Assembly (NCBI GenBank): GCA_029932915.1
Contig: JAOZPE010000009.1
Coordinates: 15,785 to 76,273 of the forward strand
Source of the DNA: Candidatus Krumholzibacteriia bacterium
GTDB taxonomy: Bacteria > Krumholzibacteriota > Krumholzibacteriia > JAJRXK01
Reading direction: 5' to 3'
DNA length: 60,489 nucleotides
The notes beneath the pieces are model-generated. The model worked only from the letters and a program-made list of their open reading frames with translations, was not told the origin of the DNA and did no database searches. Each line of letters starts with the position of its first letter. Position 1 is the stretch's first letter. This document shows positions 53,707-60,489 of this stretch, in pieces. The translations under genes were made by a program, and so were the position numbers.

Positions 53707-54386
53707 ACCTTGCCCACCAGATCGGGTCCGGGGGTCAAGGTGGTCTCACCCGGCTCCCATCCGGAAGGCGTGACCTCACCGGTGGCCACGACGTGCCGGA
53801 AGGCCTGCACCTGACGGATCAACTCGTCGGGATTGCGCCCGACCTCCGGGGTGAGGACCTCCATGGCCCGGATGACGAAATCGGGGTCGATGATGAAGCG
53901 GCCGCGGATGTCCACGCCCGCGCCTTCGTCGTACACCCCGTACAGGGTCCCCACCTTCCCTCCGGCATCGGAGAGCATGGGGAAGGGAACCCCACCGTCG
54001 AGCATCTTGGTGAGCTCTTCCTCCTGCCAGATCTTGTGCACGAAATGACTGTCGGTGCTCATGGACAGCACCACGACGTCGAGTTCCTTCAGTTGATCGT
54101 AACGGGCAGCGACCGCTGCCAATTCGGTCGGTCAGACGAAGGTGAAATCACCGGGGTAGAAACACAGTACGATCCACTTGCCCTTGTAGTCGGACAGCTT
54201 GACCGGCTGGAAGCCCTTGCCGGCAACGAAGGCATTCGCCTCGAAGTCGGGCGCTTCTGTGCCAACACGTGCTTGCATGGTCACGACCTCCATGGATTCC
54301 TGGACATCATCGGAGCCTGTGGGCTCCACCGGGTCGACGATCGGTCCCCGGGCGGGGGAAACACAACCGCCCTTCTTCTCGGCCAT
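53685..54386 (-). CDS. Selenocysteine-containing peroxiredoxin (UGA recoded)
   Basis: A 233-aa AhpC/Prx-type peroxidase read through an in-frame UGA at 54132-54134. The context is [27 protein letters not shown], where the canonical family sequence has Cys (FTFVCPTE). The UGA is thus Sec85, the peroxidatic residue that attacks peroxide. Prx strands continue without a frame change on both sides ([35 protein letters not shown]). The resolving Cys of 2-Cys Prxs (VCP) is replaced by Thr (GEVTPSGW), so this is a 1-Sec enzyme needing another thiol partner. The start at 54386 gives [11 protein letters not shown] 54278, with GGAGG eight bases upstream, is an alternative. Confidence 0.92.
54105..54134 (-). 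promoter_or_regulatory. UGA selenocysteine codon and SECIS-like hairpin
   Basis: On the minus strand the UGA (54134-54132) is followed by 11 bases, then a perfect 6-bp stem GGCAGC/GCTGCC (54120-54115 with 54110-54105) around a 4-base loop GGTC. The loop begins 17 bases after the UGA and has G at its first position. Both features agree with the described bacterial SECIS consensus: apical loop 16-37 bases downstream, G among the first two loop bases. The hairpin should bind SelB and direct Sec insertion. Confidence 0.85.
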
Positions 54387-54553
54387 CGTATCTTCTTCTC
54401 CCTGTGAAAGCGCGCCGCCGGGATCCTTCGTTCATCTGGACCGGGTGGCCCGCTCCTGGAGTCGGAAAACCGCGTCCATCATCATGCTCCCGGTCCGACC
54501 TTGGGGACAAGGGCTTTCTCGCCGAGGTCGAGACGACGGTCTCCGAAGAGGAC

Positions 54554-55000
54554 TCAGTCGTAGGCGAGACGGGTCTTCTCGTCACACATCGTCGGCTCGA
54601 GCTTGTCCTGCCAGGAGGGATCGTCCCAGCTTCCCAATGTACGGTGCATCTTCAGGTACTTCTGGGGGATCGGATGCGTCCCCACCACCACCTTGATTCC
54701 GTATCGGGCCTCCAGAAAGGACTTGAAGGTGTCGATGTAGGGACAGGGCGGATACCCGACCACGAGCCCGGTGGCCAGGTGCACCACCTCCGCCCCGTTC
54801 TTGACCATCTCCTCTCCGGCATACTCGACGTTGCCGCCCGGGCAGCCGTCGCAGGTGGTGTACCCCACCAGCTCCACCTCCCCGTCCTGGTAGATGCTGA
54901 ACGCGCCCTCGCGGTTCTTCAGTGCGCGAAAACACTTCCCTCCCGCGCACCGGCGATAGCGATCACAGATGATGATGCCCACTTTCGTCACAGCCGACAT
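54554..55000 (-). CDS. CGGC domain-containing protein
   Basis: A 148-aa small cytoplasmic protein rich in paired cysteines: ICDRYRRCAGGKCFRAL near the N-terminus, TTCDGCPGGNVEY in the middle, then PPCPYIDTF and TMCDEK. This arrangement matches the CGGC domain, a putative metal- or redox-binding module of unknown function. It lies upstream of the selenoprotein peroxiredoxin, with 167 bases between, and downstream of a UPF0016 protein, so it may share a redox or metal theme. No catalytic role can be given. Confidence 0.82.
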   Translation of the reverse strand: MSAVTKVGIIICDRYRRCAGGKCFRALKNREGAFSIYQDGEVELVGYTTCDGCPGGNVEYAGEEMVKNGAEVVHLATGLVVGYPPCPYIDTFKSFLEARYGIKVVVGTHPIPQKYLKMHRTLGSWDDPSWQDKLEPTMCDEKTRLAYD

Positions 55001-55027
55001 GGTCGACCCCTTTCGTCGTTTCCAGAA

Positions 55028-55303
55028 CTACTCGCCGGCCAGGAGGAACCACACCCCCACCGCGATGAATCCGATGCCCGAGGCCCAGCGCACCAGCTTG
55101 GGATCGACCACCTCGGAGATCGCCGCGCCAACGAGGACCCCCAGAGCCGAAGTGAGAACGAGGGCGCCGGCCGCAGCCGCGAAAACGGTCAGGCGCGAAT
55201 GCGCGGCGTCCGAGGCGTAGAGCAGGGTGGCCAGTTGGGTCTTGTCACCGAGCTCGGCGATGAAGATGGTCACGAAAACGGTGATGAAGAGTCTGAGATC
55301 CAA
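55028..55303 (-). CDS. UPF0016 (Gdt1/TMEM165-like) single-domain membrane protein
   Basis: A 91-aa protein with three helices, half the size of full-length Gdt1 proteins. The family motif ELGDKTQLATLL (the ExGDKT signature) is in the first helix. Gdt1/MneA/TMEM165 proteins exchange Mn2+ or Ca2+ for protons; single-domain bacterial members are thought to act as dimers. The start is a TTG at 55303 with GGAGG six bases upstream; a reading to 55984 runs into the ABC transporter in another frame and is not real. Stops 27 bases before the CGGC gene, likely one operon. Confidence 0.8.
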   Translation of the reverse strand: MDLRLFITVFVTIFIAELGDKTQLATLLYASDAAHSRLTVFAAAAGALVLTSALGVLVGAAISEVVDPKLVRWASGIGFIAVGVWFLLAGE

Positions 55304-55425
55304 GAGATTCCTCCCCGCTTGGGTTGCCGGCCGATTCGATTTCCCCGACCCTCCCCGCTGCGGAACCAAACCGGGTCCCGACGAAGCCCAGGCCCATGGC
55401 GCCACCGCTGGTGGTGCACCGCTCC

Positions 55426-56100
55426 TCAGCGCGGCCCTCCCTCGTACTCGATTCGTCCGTGGCTCATCTCCACCACCCGGGTCGCCATGTCCCTGGCTTC
55501 TTCGCGATCGTGTGTGACATGGATCAGGGTGAAGCCAAGTTCCCGGTGCAGGCGGAGGATCTCCCCGCGCAGGCGCAGGTTCAAGTCGTGATCGAGGCTC
55601 GACAGGGGCTCGTCCATCAACAGGACCTTCGGCTCGAGCACCAGCGAGCGGGCCAGGGCCACCCGCTGTTGTTGACCGCCGGACAGCTCCGCCGGTTTCC
55701 GCCGAGCGAGATCGGCCAATCCGACCAGCTCGAGGATCTCCGCGATCTTCCGCTTCCTCACCGCCTGGTCCACCCGGTGCGCCTTCAACCCGAACTCGAT
55801 GTTCCCCTCGACGGTGAGGTGGGGCCACAGGGCCAGGTCCTGGAAGACCATGCCCAGATGGCGATGCTCGGGAGGCACCAGGATCCTCCCCTCGGCGGAG
55901 ACCGGCGTGCCGGAGATCGTGATCACTCCGGTATCGGGTGCGATGAAACCGGCGATCAGGCGCAGGATGGTGGTCTTTCCACAACCGGACGGCCCAAGGA
56001 CGACCAGACGTTCGCCCTCTTCGATCGAGAGCGAGAGCTCGTGCAGGGCCGGTGTGCCCTCGTAGGACTTCGCGACGGACTGGAGCGTGACGATCTTCAT
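55426..56100 (-). CDS. ABC transporter ATP-binding protein, Fe(III)/2-aminoethylphosphonate type
   Basis: A 224-aa ATPase with Walker A GPSGCGKTT (about 35-43), Q-loop in MVFQDLALWPHL, signature LSGGQQQRVALARSLV, Walker B VLLMDEPLSSLD and the H-loop VTHDREEA. It is shorter than FbpC or PotA and lacks the C-terminal TOBE/regulatory domain, so it ends shortly after the H-loop region. Its ATG overlaps the permease stop (ATGA). It powers the permease encoded just upstream. Confidence 0.92.
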   Translation of the reverse strand: MKIVTLQSVAKSYEGTPALHELSLSIEEGERLVVLGPSGCGKTTILRLIAGFIAPDTGVITISGTPVSAEGRILVPPEHRHLGMVFQDLALWPHLTVEGNIEFGLKAHRVDQAVRKRKIAEILELVGLADLARRKPAELSGGQQQRVALARSLVLEPKVLLMDEPLSSLDHDLNLRLRGEILRLHRELGFTLIHVTHDREEARDMATRVVEMSHGRIEYEGGPR

Positions 56101-57692
56101 CGCAGCACCTTCGAGGCCCTCACCGAGGGCAGCATGGAGGCCGCGGCCAGCGGAAGCAGGGTCGCGGCGATCATCAGGACACAGAGAGCGGCGATGAGCC
56201 GGGGCGTTCCATTGGCCATGAGGGTGAAGATCCGCACCGGCAGGGTCTCGTGCCCCGCCGGATAGACGAGCATGGTGATGCCGGTATCGCGCACCGAGAA
56301 GATGTATCCGACCAGCCAGGCGGCCAACAGGCTTCGTCTGGCCAGAGGCACGGTGATGAACACCATCCGCCGACCCCATCCGGCTCCGGCCACCTGGGCC
56401 GCCTCCTCCATCGACGGAGGGATCTGGGCGAGCTGGGTCACCGAGATCCGGCTGGTCAGCGCGGTGTACTTCGCCACGTATCCCAGGAGGATGATCCAAG
56501 GTGTAGCGTAGACGAAGTTGGTCCACGGGTTGTTCCACAGGCTGATGAGCCCGATCCCGATCACCGTACTGGGCAGGGCGAAGGTGAAGACGGTGAGTGA
56601 ATCGACCATCCGCCAGCCCCGCACGGCCCGCGTCTCGATGAGATGGCCGGTGAGGAAACCGAGGACGGCCAGGAGGCTCGCCCCCGCCGCTCCGTACAGC
56701 AGACTGCGAATGAGACTGCCGCCGGCCCGCTGCAGGGCCTCGAGGTACGCGTCGGCTCCCCCCGCCTGCACCAGCAGCACCACCAAAGGCACCACCACGA
56801 CCACCAGGGCCAGCGCGCCGACCGCGGCCGTGGCGACTGCGCGCCAACGACCGAGCCGGATCGTCGAATGCCTTTCCGCCTCCGGCGACGGATGCAGCTG
56901 GTAGGTCCTCTCCCTCAGGAACACCGCCTCCACCAGGAGCACCAGGAAGGTCACCGCGGCCAGCGGAACGGCCGCCGCCGTCGCCGCCTCGAAGTCGTAG
57001 AAGGCGGAGAACCGGGTGAAGGTCTCCACGGGAAACACGCCGTAGCGAAGGAAGTTCGGCACGCTGAACTCGCCGAAGCTCAACAGGAACACCACCACCG
57101 CGGCCAACAGGATACCCGGGGCGATCAGGGGCAGGGTGACGCCCTTCAGGACCCGGCCCCATCCGGCCGCGAGTCTTCCCGCCTCCTCCAAGCGGGGATG
57201 GACCGTTCTCAGGAACACCAGGGTGAGCAAGAGGGGAACGGGCAGGAAGACCGAGAAAAGGACCCACGCGCAGCCGGGCAGTCCGAAGAGAAGGGCCATC
57301 GCGGACCGGGAGGAAGCCTCTCCGAAGATGTGCGCGATCGGGCCGGCGGTGCCCACGAGATCCAGCCAGGATACCGCGATGATGTAGGGGGGAATGAGCA
57401 GGGGGATGACGAACAAGGCGGTGAACGAGCGGCGAAGCGGCAGATCACTGCGTCCGAGGATGATGCCCAGCGGTACGCCCACCGAGGTCGTCGCAAGGGT
57501 GACGATCGAGGCCAGCAGGAGACTGTGCCCCATCAAGCTCCACTGGCGAGACGAGCGCATCAGTCCCTGGTAGGACGCAAGGGTGAAGCGCCCGTCGATC
57601 CGCAGGCTGCGATAGAGCATGGAGAGAACGGGCAACAGGAAGATCACCACGAGCAGGACGACGATGAGGGCGAAGAAGGCACGCCGGCTCAT
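56097..57692 (-). CDS. ABC transporter permease, FbpB/ThiP-like fused dimer
   Basis: A 531-aa permease with twelve helices in two homologous halves, each with the ABC permease EAA loop: LEEAGRLAAGWGRVLKGVTLPL in the first and MEEAAQVAGAGWGRRMVFITVPL in the second. This duplicated layout is typical of ferric iron (FbpB) and thiamine (ThiP) transporters. It follows the substrate-binding protein gene, 79 bases downstream. Ferric iron is the best guess from the binding protein. Confidence 0.9.
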   Translation of the reverse strand: MSRRAFFALIVVLLVVIFLLPVLSMLYRSLRIDGRFTLASYQGLMRSSRQWSLMGHSLLLASIVTLATTSVGVPLGIILGRSDLPLRRSFTALFVIPLLIPPYIIAVSWLDLVGTAGPIAHIFGEASSRSAMALLFGLPGCAWVLFSVFLPVPLLLTLVFLRTVHPRLEEAGRLAAGWGRVLKGVTLPLIAPGILLAAVVVFLLSFGEFSVPNFLRYGVFPVETFTRFSAFYDFEAATAAAVPLAAVTFLVLLVEAVFLRERTYQLHPSPEAERHSTIRLGRWRAVATAAVGALALVVVVVPLVVLLVQAGGADAYLEALQRAGGSLIRSLLYGAAGASLLAVLGFLTGHLIETRAVRGWRMVDSLTVFTFALPSTVIGIGLISLWNNPWTNFVYATPWIILLGYVAKYTALTSRISVTQLAQIPPSMEEAAQVAGAGWGRRMVFITVPLARRSLLAAWLVGYIFSVRDTGITMLVYPAGHETLPVRIFTLMANGTPRLIAALCVLMIAATLLPLAAASMLPSVRASKVLR

Positions 57693-57771
57693 CTACGACC
57701 CCATCCATTCCATGATCCGTACGCGCTCATTCGCCGTCCCCGTCCCTTCCTCGAACTGCGTCCGCGCCCGT

Positions 57772-58797
57772 CTACAAGCCCACCCATTCCTTCAGGTAGG
57801 CCTGGATCTCCACCATCTTGCGGGCCACCTCGGCATAGTCCACCCGAAGCACCTTCAGATCGGCGATGGCCTTCAGCTCCGGCGGAGCGGGAACTCCCGG
57901 ATGCAGGGGGATCTGGGCGCAGTCGGCCAAGGCCAGCTTCCTCTCCGTCTCCTCACTCAACAGATGGTCGATGAGCTGGCGGGCGGTCTCCGGATGGGGG
58001 GCGCCGTGGATGAGCACCACGGCATTGGGCACGATGAAACATCCCGATCCGCCTTCTTGCTGATCGGGATGGATCATGTCCACCGCCTCGCCCTGGCGCA
58101 TCCGATTCACCGCGTCGTCGCTGTCCACCAGGGAGAAGGCATAGCGACCGGAGGCCACGAAGTCGGCGCTCTCCCCGTTGCTGGTGGAGATGCCGACTTC
58201 GTTTTCTTTCATGTCCTCCATGAAGCGCCGGGCCCTCTCATCCCCCCACGCCACGAACAACGCCGCCACATGTGAGGTCGTGGTCCCGAACAGCGGATTG
58301 GAGATGACCGCCTTGCCCTTCCAGCGTGGATCGTTGAAGGCCAGGATGCTCGTCGGTGGATCGGCGATGCCGCGCCGCACGATCAGGACCCGCGCGCGCG
58401 CGGAGAAACCCGTCCAGTAGCCCTCGGGATCCTTGAACACCGGTGGAATCCCCTGGGCGTTGCCGGAACGGTACGCCTCGGCGATCCCCTTCTGCTTGAG
58501 CACCTCGGCCCGGATCGGTTCATTGGCCCAGTAGACGTCGGCCTGGGGGTTGTCCTTCTCGGCGATGAGACGATTCATCGAGCCGGTGCTCTTGGCCTCC
58601 TCGGTGTCGTACACCGCCTTGACCTTGATCCCGCTCTCCCGTTCGAAGTCCCGGAGGATGGGTTCGGAGAACACCTGGTCCTCGGAGACGTAGACCACGA
58701 CGGTCCGCTGCTCGGGGGTCTCGCTCGCGCGCCGGGACAAGAGGATCACCACCAGGCCCAGGACGATGACCAGGAACACGATGATGGATCGTCTCAC
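57772..58797 (-). CDS. Extracellular solute-binding protein, Fe(III) type
   Basis: A 341-aa protein with an uncleaved-type hydrophobic N-terminus (SIIVFLVIVLGLVVILLSR) that may anchor it in the inner membrane. The binding-protein pattern TVVVYVSEDQVFSEPILRDF, GIKVKAVYDTEEAKS, MNRLIAEKDNPQADVYWANEP is that of FbpA/AfuA-like iron(III)-binding proteins. The start is a GTG at 58797 with AAGGAG five bases upstream; ATG 58815 is an alternative with a poorer site. Feeds the permease and ATPase encoded downstream. Confidence 0.88.
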   Translation of the reverse strand: MRRSIIVFLVIVLGLVVILLSRRASETPEQRTVVVYVSEDQVFSEPILRDFERESGIKVKAVYDTEEAKSTGSMNRLIAEKDNPQADVYWANEPIRAEVLKQKGIAEAYRSGNAQGIPPVFKDPEGYWTGFSARARVLIVRRGIADPPTSILAFNDPRWKGKAVISNPLFGTTTSHVAALFVAWGDERARRFMEDMKENEVGISTSNGESADFVASGRYAFSLVDSDDAVNRMRQGEAVDMIHPDQQEGGSGCFIVPNAVVLIHGAPHPETARQLIDHLLSEETERKLALADCAQIPLHPGVPAPPELKAIADLKVLRVDYAEVARKMVEIQAYLKEWVGL

Positions 58798-58967
58798 GAT
58801 GACTCCTTCGTCCATTGGAGATTCCTGCCGCGGGTCCAGACATGTCCCACCGGAGGTTCCGTGGCCCTTTCCCCTGCCCATCGGTTCCCACCCATCGGCG
58901 CGCCACCGTCCAGACCGCTTCCCTCCGATGCAAGCGAAGCCGCCCCACCCGTTCCTTCCCGAGCCTC

Positions 58968-59690
58968 CTACTGCTGTCCGAGCTCGGCTTCGGAGCTGGC
59001 CTTTGATTCCGGTCGGGGAACGCACCTCACCCGGAAGTCGTCGAAGGAGGTCACCGCGTCGGCCTTGGTCCACAGCCCGACTCCGCCGGCATCCTGGAAG
59101 CGTTTGCAGCTGCCCTCGAGCAACTTCTCACCGTCCAAGTAGCCCTCGAAGTCGTTGCCCTTCTGGTGGATCTTCAAGGTGTGCCATTGATCCACCTTCA
59201 AGCTGACTCGCGCCGATTCGAGGGTCTTGCGCGCCCCGTCGTGTACGTAGTAGATGCGGAAGTTGTCCTCCAGGGGATTGAAGCGCGCGATGTAGTAGTT
59301 GTCCTGGTCCTGGACCCGCCACATCACACCTCCACCCTGGTCCTCCTCACCCCTGACCGCCTTGAACGCTACTTCGATCTCCCCGTCGAGGAACGAGACC
59401 GAGTCGGTCCAACACAGGTTGAAGGTCCCGCCGAAGCTGTGGTTGGGACGGACCATCGCCAGGACATGTTCACCCGAAGGAGCGGTCGTGTCCTCGATGA
59501 CCTCCCAGGTGGGAAGATCACCCCGCAGGTTCGTCGCTTCCACCTTCCAGCCCGGTGGCACCAGGCCCACCCGGACATCGTCGAAATTCCACAGTTCGTC
59601 CTGCACCGCCGTCGCCGTGGATGCCATCACCATCCATACCAGACCGACCAGGACGGCGGTCTTTCGAGCCCGTCTCGCTGCTTCGAACAT
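58968..59690 (-). CDS. Exported DUF1080/LamG-like domain protein
   Basis: A 240-aa exported protein. Signal peptide MFEAARRARKTAVLVGLVW ends STATA. The mature part is a concanavalin-like beta-sandwich: LWNFDDVRVGLVPPGWKVEA, FKAVRGEEDQGGGVMWRVQDQDNYYI, KGNDFEGYLDGEKLLEG, GGVGLWTKADAVTSFDDFRV. This is the layout of DUF1080 (3-keto-disaccharide hydrolase-like) and LamG domains that bind carbohydrates. ATG 59690 has AAGGAG nine bases upstream. Upstream of the iron ABC operon, but with a 170-base gap. Function unknown. Confidence 0.8.
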   Translation of the reverse strand: MFEAARRARKTAVLVGLVWMVMASTATAVQDELWNFDDVRVGLVPPGWKVEATNLRGDLPTWEVIEDTTAPSGEHVLAMVRPNHSFGGTFNLCWTDSVSFLDGEIEVAFKAVRGEEDQGGGVMWRVQDQDNYYIARFNPLEDNFRIYYVHDGARKTLESARVSLKVDQWHTLKIHQKGNDFEGYLDGEKLLEGSCKRFQDAGGVGLWTKADAVTSFDDFRVRCVPRPESKASSEAELGQQ

Positions 59691-59806
59691 GACCCTCTTC
59701 TCCTTTCCGCAAGCCCGATTCGCCATCGGCCATACTCCACGCCAGCCGATCCGAATGCAACCCATTCGTATGCGCCGAAGTCACGGAGAAGAAGCAAACC
59801 CGACCC

Positions 59807-60489
59807 TCATCTGACGATGGTCAGCTTCCGGCTCACTCTCCGATCGCCTTGTCTCAACACGGCCAGGTAGATTCCAGCCGAGACTGCCTTGCCCTGCGCA
59901 TCGTCCCCCCACCAGTGCGCACGGTGATCGCCGGGCCCAAGGTCTTCCTCCAGGACCGTACGAATCAGACGGCCGCGCAGGTCATAGATCTCCAGTGCGG
60001 TCCCTCCCGCCCGCGACAGATGAAAGGAAATGGTCGCGCCGGGGTTCGTTGGATTCGGCGCGAGCCCGGTGATCTCCATCGTCCACCCCACACCATCCCG
60101 TTCCCGGGTCGTGGGCTCGTCGGGATCCTCTACGGCCTCCAGGGTTTCCGATTGCAGGGTGAAGCCGTAGAGGTGACCCCGGCAGACCACCAGAGCGGTG
60201 CGCCGCCCCACCTCGCAAGAGGTGTACTCACCCTCGGCCGCCAACGGCACCCAGGTGTCGGCCAAGCCATTGAACGCGGCGAAGTCGGACAGAGGTGAAG
60301 ATCCGGCGGCGGCCAGCGCGACGAGTCCTTCGCCCGGCAGGATGAAGGGCTCAGCGAGACCGTCGGTCCCGCTCCAGGAGCCGCTCACGGCGCTGTAACC
60401 GTGGGTGACACCTCCCCCGTCCACATAGGCGAAGACATGGGAACTCCGGTCGCTGCCGCAGTACTCACCCTCGACGACGGTCAGCGCAC
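59807..60489 (-). CDS. Secreted protein with FlgD/T9SS-like C-terminal domain (partial)
   Basis: The reading frame stays open to the window edge, so the 5' end is missing. The visible 227 residues contain two related segments that begin GEYCGSDRSS and GEYTSCEVGRR, about 85 residues apart, as in beta-propeller or VCBS-like repeats. The C-terminal 85 residues (APNPTNPGATISFHLSRAG, LEIYDLRGRLIRTVL, GDHRAHWWGDDAQGKAVSAG, KLTIVR) form the FlgD/T9SS type A-like sorting domain, which anchors or exports surface proteins in FCB-group bacteria. Confidence 0.85.
   Translation of the reverse strand, partial: ALTVVEGEYCGSDRSSHVFAYVDGGGVTHGYSAVSGSWSGTDGLAEPFILPGEGLVALAAAGSSPLSDFAAFNGLADTWVPLAAEGEYTSCEVGRRTALVVCRGHLYGFTLQSETLEAVEDPDEPTTRERDGVGWTMEITGLAPNPTNPGATISFHLSRAGGTALEIYDLRGRLIRTVLEEDLGPGDHRAHWWGDDAQGKAVSAGIYLAVLRQGDRRVSRKLTIVR

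Noticed and set aside
53685-54386. Peroxiredoxin as a pseudogene or two separate small genes
   Set aside because: The only interruption is a UGA at the catalytic Cys position with a SECIS-like hairpin after it, and the frame is intact on both sides. SelD is encoded in the same window.

Overview
The window is a gene-dense, very GC-rich bacterial chromosome segment of 60.5 kb. It has Gram-negative features: SPase I and lipoprotein signals, outer-membrane beta-barrels and periplasmic multiheme cytochromes. The last gene carries a FlgD/T9SS-like C-terminal domain of the kind common in the FCB superphylum and related candidate phyla such as Krumholzibacteriota or Eisenbacteria. That placement is an inference. 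I saw no rRNA, tRNA, CRISPR array, prophage or insertion sequence.

Layout. 0-2.7 kb: an SDR-type L-threonine dehydrogenase and an NCS2 nucleobase permease. 2.7-10.5 kb: a four-gene minus-strand operon (exported TPR-CHAT caspase-like protein, unknown 216-aa protein, compact subtilase, integral membrane protein). It is divergent from a sigma-70-type protein that continues into a membrane span and TPR repeats. 10.9-23.3 kb: acyl-CoA dehydrogenase, four GT4-type glycosyltransferases, a thermonuclease, a carboxylesterase, an AGCS symporter, an AI-2E family protein and a winged-helix/TPR regulator. 23.5-30.2 kb: an octaheme hydroxylamine-oxidoreductase-like cytochrome, a STAS-like protein, a beta-CASP nuclease, a methyltransferase, a radical SAM protein and two cell-envelope proteins. 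30.3-36.6 kb: a cysteine desulfurase-SelD fusion, a membrane protein with an XRE repressor, a lipoprotein with Ig-like repeats and a small barrel. 36.6-49.2 kb: a nine-gene minus-strand cluster for extracellular electron transfer. 49.5-60.5 kb: penicillin acylase, two YeeE/YedE half-transporters, hemolysin III, a selenocysteine peroxiredoxin, a CGGC protein, a UPF0016 protein, an Fe(III)-type ABC transporter and two further envelope proteins.

Three systems stand out. First, the electron-transfer cluster encodes an NHL propeller, a hexaheme cytochrome that closely resembles the Geobacter nanowire protein OmcS, a YVTN-type propeller, a 698-aa beta-barrel, two CsgG/LpoB-like envelope proteins, a parvulin-type isomerase, and 26-heme and 16-heme cytochromes. 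Together they could form a periplasm-to-filament route for electrons. Second, the peroxiredoxin reads through an in-frame UGA exactly at the peroxidatic position, with a SECIS-like hairpin just downstream. The same window encodes a desulfurase-SelD fusion that could supply selenophosphate, so UGA is probably decoded as selenocysteine in this organism. Third, the CHAT/subtilase operon facing a membrane-anchored sigma factor looks like a protease-controlled signalling module.
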